Shown: positions 59,274-64,000 of the stretch, one piece after another | How positions within the stretch are numbered: the first letter of the stretch is position 1 | How the letters are laid out: the number at the start of each line of letters is the position of its first letter | Assembly: GCA_964631945.1 (NCBI GenBank) | Contig: CAZWAY010000025.1 | Coordinates: 1 to 64,000 of the forward strand | Direction: 5' to 3' | Source of the DNA: JABFRZ01 sp964631945 | GTDB lineage: Bacteria > Planctomycetota > UBA1135 > GCA-002686595 | DNA length: 64,000 bases | Position numbers and translations under genes: made by a program | Notes under the pieces: generated by a model | Seen by the model: only the letters and a program-made list of their open reading frames with translations | Databases searched by the model: none | What the model was told of the DNA's origin: nothing

Positions 59274-60590
59274 ATGGGCAAAGCCGGCACGATCGTGATC
59301 CTCGCCGCGGGAGCGGGTACGCGCTTCCTCTCCACGCGGCCCAAGGTCTGCCAGACGCTGTGCGGGCGCACGCTGATCGGCTGGGTGCTCGAGGAGGCGC
59401 GCGCGCTGGAGCCCGAGCGCGTGGTGGTGGTCCTCGGGCACGGCGCGGACGAGGTGCGCGCCGCGGTCGAGGCCGAGGGGCGCGCGCTGGGACTCTCCGA
59501 GCGGCTGCGCTACGTGCTGCAGGCCGAGCGCCGGGGCACCGGGCACGCCGTGCTGCAGGCCCTGCCCGAGCTCGGCCAGCGCGATCCGGTGGTGGTCCTG
59601 TACGGCGACATGCCGCTGCTGACGGCCGAGAGCCTGGAGGCGCTGTGCGCGGCGCGCGCGCGCGCGGCCATGCTGACGGCGCTGGCCGCCAAGCCGCGCG
59701 GGTTCGGGCGCATCGTGCGCGCCGACGGGCGTTTCGTGCGCGTGGTGGAGGAGAAGGACGCCACGCGCGAGGAGAAGCGCATCCGCGAGGTCAACCTGGG
59801 CGTCTACGCCTTCGCCCGCGCCGACCTCGCGCGCTTCCTGCCGCGCCTCACGGATCGGAACTCCCAGAAGGAGTACTACCTGACCGACGTGCCGGCCCTG
59901 GTGCTGGCGGACGGCGGCCCGGTCGAGGCCATCGAGCTCGAGGACGAGCGCGAGGCCATCGGCGTGAACACGATCGAACACCTGTCGGAGGCGCGCGCCG
60001 AGCTGCAACGGCGCATCCTGGCGGCCCACATGGCGCGTGGCGTGTACGTCGAGGACCCGGCCACGACCTTCATCGACCACGGCGTCGAGATCGACGCCGG
60101 TGCGCGCATCCTGCCCTGCACGGTGATCCGCGCGGGCGTGAAGATCGGCAAGGACTGCGAGGTCGGGCCGTTCACGCACCTGCGCGCGGGCAGCGTGCTG
60201 GCGGAGGGCGCCGAGGTCGGCAACTTCACCGAGACCAAGAACGCGCGCATCGGGGAGCACACCAAGGCCAAGCACCTCTCCTACCTGGGCGACGTCACCA
60301 TCGGGCACCACGTCAACATCGGAGCCGGCACGATCGTGGCCAACTACGACGGCAAGGCGAAGCACCCGACCGTGATCGGCGAGCGCGCCTTCGTGGGCAG
60401 CGGCTCGATCCTGATCGCGCCCTGCACGGTCGGGGCCGGGGCACTGACGGGCGGCGGCGCGGTCGTGACGCGCCATTCCGAGGTGCCGCCGGGCGAAGCC
60501 TGGGTGGGCGTGCCCGCGCGGCCCCTGGCGAAGAAGCGCGAGAACGAGGGCGGTGCTCCGAGGCCGCAGACCCGGAAGGACGAACGGTGA
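59274..60590 (+). CDS. glmU: Bifunctional GlcN-1-P acetyltransferase / GlcNAc-1-P uridyltransferase
   Basis: A 438-aa enzyme that makes UDP-GlcNAc for peptidoglycan and lipid A. The N-terminal uridyltransferase shows ILAAGAGTRFLSTRPKVCQTLCGRTLI, with VLYGDMPLLTAE and FGRIVRADG. The C-terminal left-handed beta-helix has hexapeptide repeats and the acetyltransferase blocks VGPFTHLRAGSVL, GNFTETKNA, HLSYLGDVTIG, NIGAGTIVANYDGKAKHPTVIG and FVGSGSILIAPC. Length is close to that of the E. coli enzyme (456 aa). The stop overlaps the prs GTG. Confidence 0.97.
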   Translation: MGKAGTIVILAAGAGTRFLSTRPKVCQTLCGRTLIGWVLEEARALEPERVVVVLGHGADEVRAAVEAEGRALGLSERLRYVLQAERRGTGHAVLQALPELGQRDPVVVLYGDMPLLTAESLEALCAARARAAMLTALAAKPRGFGRIVRADGRFVRVVEEKDATREEKRIREVNLGVYAFARADLARFLPRLTDRNSQKEYYLTDVPALVLADGGPVEAIELEDEREAIGVNTIEHLSEARAELQRRILAAHMARGVYVEDPATTFIDHGVEIDAGARILPCTVIRAGVKIGKDCEVGPFTHLRAGSVLAEGAEVGNFTETKNARIGEHTKAKHLSYLGDVTIGHHVNIGAGTIVANYDGKAKHPTVIGERAFVGSGSILIAPCTVGAGALTGGGAVVTRHSEVPPGEAWVGVPARPLAKKRENEGGAPRPQTRKDER

Positions 60591-61585
60591 GACCGGAACG
60601 GTTCCATGCGGACGAAGGCGGGGCTTTCCTGCCCAGGTACAACGACACGGTCCGGCTGATCTCCGGCACGGCGCACCCCAAGCTGGCCCAGGCCGTGGCG
60701 GCCGAGCTGGGCATCCCGCTGTGCGACGCGCACATCGGGCGTTTCCCCGACGGCGAGATCGACATCAAGATCAACGACGACGTGCGCGGCACGGATTGCT
60801 TCGTGCTGCAGCCGCTCTCGCCGCCGGTCAACGAGAACTGGGTCGAGCTCTTGCTGCTGCTCGACTGCCTGAGGCGCGCCTCGGCCGGACGCGTCACGGC
60901 GGTGATGCCCTACTACGGCTACGCGCGCAAGGACCGCAAGGACGAGGGGCGCGTGCCCATCAGCGCCAAGGTCGTGGCCAACACGGTCACGCGTTGCGGC
61001 GCCGATCGCGTGCTGACGATCGACATGCACGCGGCCCAGATCCAGGGCTTCTACGACATCCCGGTGGATCACCTGTACGCCAAGCCGGTGCTGCTCAAGG
61101 CCGTGCAGGCCATGAAGATCCCCGACCTGGTGGTGGTCACGCCCGACGTGGGCGGCATCAAGATGGCGCGTTCCTACGCCAAGGCCCTGGCGGCCGACCT
61201 CGCGATCGTGGACAAGCGCCGCGTCTCGGGCTCCGAGATCGCGGTCGAGCACCTGATCGGCGAGGTCGAGGGGCGCAACGTGCTGATCGTGGACGACATG
61301 ATCTCGACCGGGGGCTCGATCTCCGAGGCGGCCTCGATCGTGCGCGCGCACGGCGCCAAGACCATCGTCCTGGCCGTGACCCACGCCGTCCTGTGCGGGC
61401 CCGCCGTGGAGCGGCTGGACGCCTGTCCGGCCGACACGATCCTGGCGACCGACACGATCCCGAAGCGCACCAAGGCCCCGCGCCAGCTGGAGATCGTCTC
61501 GGTCGCGCCGCTCCTGGCGCGCGCCATCCGCAACCTGCACGACTCCCGCTCCCTGAGCATCCTGTTCGAGACCCTGGAGGACTGA
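60587..61585 (+). CDS. prs: Ribose-phosphate pyrophosphokinase
   Basis: A 332-aa PRPP synthetase, which supplies PRPP for nucleotide, His and Trp synthesis. It shows LISGTAHPKLAQAVAAELG, the ATP-binding MPYYGYARKDRKDEGRVPISAK, VLTIDMHAAQIQGFYDIPVDHL and the PRPP loop VLIVDDMISTGGSISEAA. The GTG start overlaps the glmU stop (GTGA) and adds about 15 residues before the usual family start; they may or may not be translated. The order glmU-prs-rplY-pth is a common bacterial arrangement. Confidence 0.96.
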   Translation: MRPERFHADEGGAFLPRYNDTVRLISGTAHPKLAQAVAAELGIPLCDAHIGRFPDGEIDIKINDDVRGTDCFVLQPLSPPVNENWVELLLLLDCLRRASAGRVTAVMPYYGYARKDRKDEGRVPISAKVVANTVTRCGADRVLTIDMHAAQIQGFYDIPVDHLYAKPVLLKAVQAMKIPDLVVVTPDVGGIKMARSYAKALAADLAIVDKRRVSGSEIAVEHLIGEVEGRNVLIVDDMISTGGSISEAASIVRAHGAKTIVLAVTHAVLCGPAVERLDACPADTILATDTIPKRTKAPRQLEIVSVAPLLARAIRNLHDSRSLSILFETLED

Positions 61586-61665
61586 TCTCCGCGTCCCGGG
61601 GGTGGACCAGGCCCCGGCCGGACGGCGCCGGGCGGTGGGGCCTTCGCGCCGGCCGAGACGCGCGC

Positions 61666-61671
61666 TACACT
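61666..61671 (+). promoter_or_regulatory. Possible -10 element for rplY
   Basis: TACACT lies 27 nt before the rplY ATG, with TTCGCG (a poor -35) 17 nt upstream of it. The 113-bp gap after prs otherwise shows no terminator, so rplY may have its own promoter in addition to read-through. Confidence 0.3.
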
Positions 61672-61698
61672 CCCGCGCCCAAAAAACGGATCCCAGCC

Positions 61699-62391
61699 AT
61701 GACCGCCAACCTCAAGACCACCCTGCGCCCGCGCGTCGGTTCGCGCGCGACCCGCCTCCTGCGCCGCCAGGGGTTCATCCCCGTCTCGCTCCAGGGCGAG
61801 GGCAAGGAAGCCCTGCTGCTCTCCATCCAGGAGCGCGAGTTCCTCACCGCGCGCCGCAAGCACGAGCACGTGTTCATGCTCGACATCGAGGGCGGCGGCA
61901 GCGACAGCGTGATGGTGCGCGAGCTGCAGTGGGACCCGCTGGGCGAGCAGATCGTGCACGTCGAGTTCCGGCGCGTGGACCTGACGCGCGAGACCGAGGC
62001 CGAGGTGCCGCTCGAGTTCGTGGGACACCCGAAGGGCGGCGTGCTGAACCACCTGGTGGCGCTGGTCACCGTGGCGGCCATCCCGTCCAAGATCCCCGAC
62101 TCGATCGAGGTCAAGGTCGACGCCATGGAGCTCGGCACCCCGCTCTTCGCGCGCGACCTCAAGCTGCCCGATGGCGTGCGCCTGGTGACGCCCGGCAACG
62201 TCTCGGTGGCGGTGGTCGTCATCGTCAAGGAAGAGGTCGCCGCGCCCGTCGCGGCCGCGACTCCGGCCGAGGGCGAAGCCGCCCCGGCCGCGGCCGCCGG
62301 CGCTGCCGCTGCCCCGGCTGGCGACAAGGCCGGAGCTCCTGCCAAGGCCGCCGCGCCCGCCAAGGCGGGTGGCAAGAAGGACAAGGAGTAG
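61699..62391 (+). CDS. rplY: Large ribosomal subunit protein bL25 (Ctc/TL5 type)
   Basis: A 230-aa 5S-rRNA-binding protein of the long, general-stress (Ctc/TL5) form. The N-terminal L25 domain (RPRVGSRATRLLRRQGFIPVSLQGEGK) is followed by the TL5 beta domain (QIVHVEFRRVDLTRETEAEVPLEFVGHPKGGVLNHLV...IPDSIEVKVDAMELG). The last 50 residues are a low-complexity Ala/Pro/Gly tail ending in Lys/Glu. The ribosome site is weak (GGA 9 nt upstream). Confidence 0.96.
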   Translation: MTANLKTTLRPRVGSRATRLLRRQGFIPVSLQGEGKEALLLSIQEREFLTARRKHEHVFMLDIEGGGSDSVMVRELQWDPLGEQIVHVEFRRVDLTRETEAEVPLEFVGHPKGGVLNHLVALVTVAAIPSKIPDSIEVKVDAMELGTPLFARDLKLPDGVRLVTPGNVSVAVVVIVKEEVAAPVAAATPAEGEAAPAAAAGAAAAPAGDKAGAPAKAAAPAKAGGKKDKE

Positions 62392-62511
62392 GCCCGGCGC
62401 GCCGCGCTGCGCCCTTGCGCCGCGGGCCGCCGTCCCTAAGATGCTGCGCCCCCCGAAGTCCGGCCTGGTCCGGGTCCGGTGGGCGGACCCCTCCTGCCGG
62501 AACCCCGGAAC

Positions 62512-63111
62512 GTGCGATTCGTCTTCGGACTGGGCAACCCCGGGCCAGAGTACGAGGCCACGCGTCACAACGTCGGCTTCGACGTCCTGGACTTCCTGGC
62601 CCGGCGCGAAGGGGTGCTCTTTGAGTCAGCGAATTCACTCGAGCGCTTCGGGGGTCCCCGGGACTTCGCCTGCGCGCGCCTGTTCGAACCGGACGCGCTG
62701 CTGGTGAAGCCGCAGACCTTCATGAACCGCTCGGGCGCCGTCGTGGCTCCGCTGCTCGCATGGGCGGGAGCCGGGCCGGAGCAGTGTCTGGTGGTCGTCG
62801 ACGACCTGGACTTGCCCCTGGCCAGCCTGCGCATCCGCCCCCACGGCGGGAGCGGCGGGCACAACGGCCTGAAATCGATCCTCACTTCCCTGGGAACCGA
62901 TGCCTTCCCGCGCCTGCGGGTCGGGATCGGGCGCTCCCGAACCGATGCGGCGCGTCACGTGCTGGAACGGTTCGCCGCCGAGGAGCAGGGGCAGATCGAC
63001 CGTGCGGTGGCGCAGGCCACCGAGGCGATCTCCGCCTGGCTCGACGACGGCGACATCGAGGCCTGCATGACGCGGTTCCATAGCCGCTGGAAACAGGGTG
63101 CCGAGCAGTGA
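62512..63111 (+). CDS. pth: Peptidyl-tRNA hydrolase
   Basis: A 199-aa bacterial Pth, which frees tRNA from drop-off peptidyl-tRNA. It shows FVFGLGNPGPEYEATRHNVGFDVLD (Asn and catalytic His), LLVKPQTFMNRSGAVVAPLL, VVVDDLDLPLASLRIRPHGGSGGHNGLKSI (catalytic Asp region) and RLRVGIGRS. The start is taken as GTG 62512, giving MRFVFGLGNPG, the normal family start; a GTG at 62479 adds a Pro-rich leader. Confidence 0.95.
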   Translation: MRFVFGLGNPGPEYEATRHNVGFDVLDFLARREGVLFESANSLERFGGPRDFACARLFEPDALLVKPQTFMNRSGAVVAPLLAWAGAGPEQCLVVVDDLDLPLASLRIRPHGGSGGHNGLKSILTSLGTDAFPRLRVGIGRSRTDAARHVLERFAAEEQGQIDRAVAQATEAISAWLDDGDIEACMTRFHSRWKQGAEQ

Positions 63112-63152
63112 CCGCGAAGGCTGCCACGGGCCCGCACGACAAAGGAGACCAC

Positions 63153-63602
63153 ATGTCGCGGACCTACGAGATCATGTATCTGCTCGACAACAACGCCGTG
63201 CGGGCTGGCTGGAACGAGGCCAAGGCCGCGGCCACCGCCCTCGTCACCAAGCACGGCGGCAAGGTCCTGTCCGCGCGTCGCTGGGAGGAGCGCAAGCTCG
63301 CCTACCCGATCAAGCAGCGCCGCCGCGGGACCTACCTCCTGACCTACGCCGAGTTCGGTACCGAGGGCATCGCGAGCCTGCGGCGCGAACTCGACCTGAC
63401 CGAGAGCGTGCTGCGCTACCTGATCCTCTCGGCCGAGGCCGTCCCGGCCACGGAGCTGGAGCTGACCCGCCTCGAGTCCGAGGCCGGTTTCGTCGTCCCG
63501 GCGCCGCCGCCCGAGGACACGCCGGAGGAGGAACGGGACGAGGCCGACCCGGCCGAAGTCGAGGAAGTCCCCGCGGGCGAGCTGGCGGAAGAGGAGGTTT
63601 GA
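63153..63602 (+). CDS. rpsF: Small ribosomal subunit protein bS6
   Basis: A 149-aa S6 that pairs with S18 on the central domain of 16S rRNA. The core is RTYEIMYLLDNNAV, GGKVLSARRWEERKLAYPIKQRRRGTYLLTYAEFG and LDLTESVLRYLIL. The last 45 residues form an acidic Glu/Asp/Pro tail, longer than usual. The ATG at 63153 has an excellent AAAGGAGA ribosome site; an in-frame ATG at 63108 is rejected. Confidence 0.96.
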   Translation: MSRTYEIMYLLDNNAVRAGWNEAKAAATALVTKHGGKVLSARRWEERKLAYPIKQRRRGTYLLTYAEFGTEGIASLRRELDLTESVLRYLILSAEAVPATELELTRLESEAGFVVPAPPPEDTPEEERDEADPAEVEEVPAGELAEEEV

Positions 63603-63605
63603 TCC

Positions 63606-63842
63606 ATGCGCAACGAACGCAGTGACCGCGGAGACCGCTTCGAGGCTCCCAGCTACGAGAAGATCAAGGCCAAGGACTCGGACCTCGACTACAAGAACGT
63701 CGAGCTCTTGAAGAAGTGCACCGGCGGGCAGGGACAGATGTTCTCGCGCCGTCGTACCGGGCTCACGGCCCAGCGCCAACGGCTGCTGAAGCAGGCCATC
63801 AAGCGGGCACGGCACATGGGGCTCTTGCCCTTCGTCGACTAG
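63606..63842 (+). CDS. rpsR: Small ribosomal subunit protein bS18
   Basis: A 78-aa S18 with the usual blocks: DLDYKNVELLKKCTGGQGQMFSRRRTGLTAQRQRLLKQAIKRARHMGLLPFVD. It binds 16S rRNA as a heterodimer with S6, encoded 3 bp upstream. The ribosome site GAGGAGG lies at the end of rpsF. No ssb gene separates rpsF and rpsR, unlike in many other bacteria. Confidence 0.97.
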   Translation: MRNERSDRGDRFEAPSYEKIKAKDSDLDYKNVELLKKCTGGQGQMFSRRRTGLTAQRQRLLKQAIKRARHMGLLPFVD

Positions 63843-63859
63843 GGCAAGAAGGAGAACCC

Positions 63860-64000
63860 ATGAAGAACCTGCACGTGTTGCTGCGCGAGAGCGTGGCGTC
63901 CCTGGGCGGCATCGGCGAGGTCGTGCGCGTACGCAACGGCTACGCCCGCAATTACCTGTTCCCGCGCAAGCTGGCGGTCGAAGCCACGCCCGAGAACGTG
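63860..64000 (+). CDS. rplI: Large ribosomal subunit protein bL9 (partial, runs off the window)
   Basis: The first 47 residues only. MKNLHVLLRESVASLGGIGEVVRVRNGYARNYLFPRKLAVEAT matches the N-terminal rRNA-binding domain of L9, with the diagnostic G-x-V-x-x-V-x-x-G-Y-A-R-N-Y-L-x-P block. An AAGGAG ribosome site precedes the ATG. It belongs to the rpsF-rpsR-rplI operon. Confidence 0.95.
   Translation, partial: MKNLHVLLRESVASLGGIGEVVRVRNGYARNYLFPRKLAVEATPENV

Overview
The window is very GC-rich (roughly 70% by eye, not computed) and gene-dense, with frequent 4-bp start/stop overlaps (GTGA or ATGA). It probably comes from a planctomycete (Planctomycetota) or a close relative. The reasons are several multi-domain secreted proteins with carboxypeptidase-regulatory-like (CRD) domains, an ECF sigma factor fused through a membrane helix to such domains, three Hanks-type kinase-like proteins with long C-terminal extensions, a choice-of-anchor B protein, LpxH-like and MurQ enzymes typical of a Gram-negative envelope, and many lipoproteins. 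This is inference from gene content; no 16S rRNA gene is present. A run of 10 Ns at 40817-40826 shows that the sequence is a draft scaffold.

Layout. 0.2-10.5 kb: a CRD protein, a phosphodiesterase-type lipoprotein, two small membrane proteins, a glycosyltransferase pair (a GT75/RGP-like protein plus a GT4 enzyme), a TPR lipoprotein, and murQ coupled to a dienoyl-CoA-reductase-like SDR. 10.8-20.3 kb: a second CRD protein, small secreted proteins, a pseudokinase-caspase fusion next to a patatin-like phospholipase and an LpxH-like phosphoesterase, and an arylsulfotransferase-like protein. 20.3-25.1 kb: methionine synthase metH, an ArsR-methyltransferase regulator overlapping it, and a small Smr protein. 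25.3-30.1 kb: a Cys-rich lipoprotein with a strong terminator, then a metal (probably zinc or manganese) uptake cluster of small membrane protein, outer-membrane barrel, binding protein, ATPase and permease. 30.1-38.4 kb: an FKBP lipoprotein, an ECF sigma/anti-sigma operon, a secreted protein, a 167-bp inverted-repeat element, a third CRD protein and the sigma-CRD fusion. 38.4-47.1 kb: typA/bipA, a kinase-TPR gene interrupted by the assembly gap, a conserved hypothetical, a choice-of-anchor B protein and an SGNH hydrolase. 47.2-56.3 kb: pntAA-pntAB-pntB, a YkgJ protein, and an FHA-GAF-sigma-54 activator followed by a very large membrane kinase. 56.3-64 kb: an aminotransferase, a CMD/AhpD-like protein coupled to phosphatidylserine decarboxylase, then the housekeeping run glmU-prs-rplY-pth-rpsF-rpsR-rplI, which leaves the window inside rplI.

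The most interesting features are the pseudokinase-caspase/patatin locus, the sigma factor fused to extracytoplasmic domains, a family of palindromic intergenic repeats (four sites between 6.9 and 15.6 kb), a MITE-like 167-bp element between two convergent genes, and a recurring -10-like hexamer (TAnnnT) 7-12 nt in front of start codons, which suggests leaderless transcription. No tRNA, rRNA, CRISPR array, complete insertion sequence or prophage was seen. The only non-coding stretch above 300 bases is 10475-10779.
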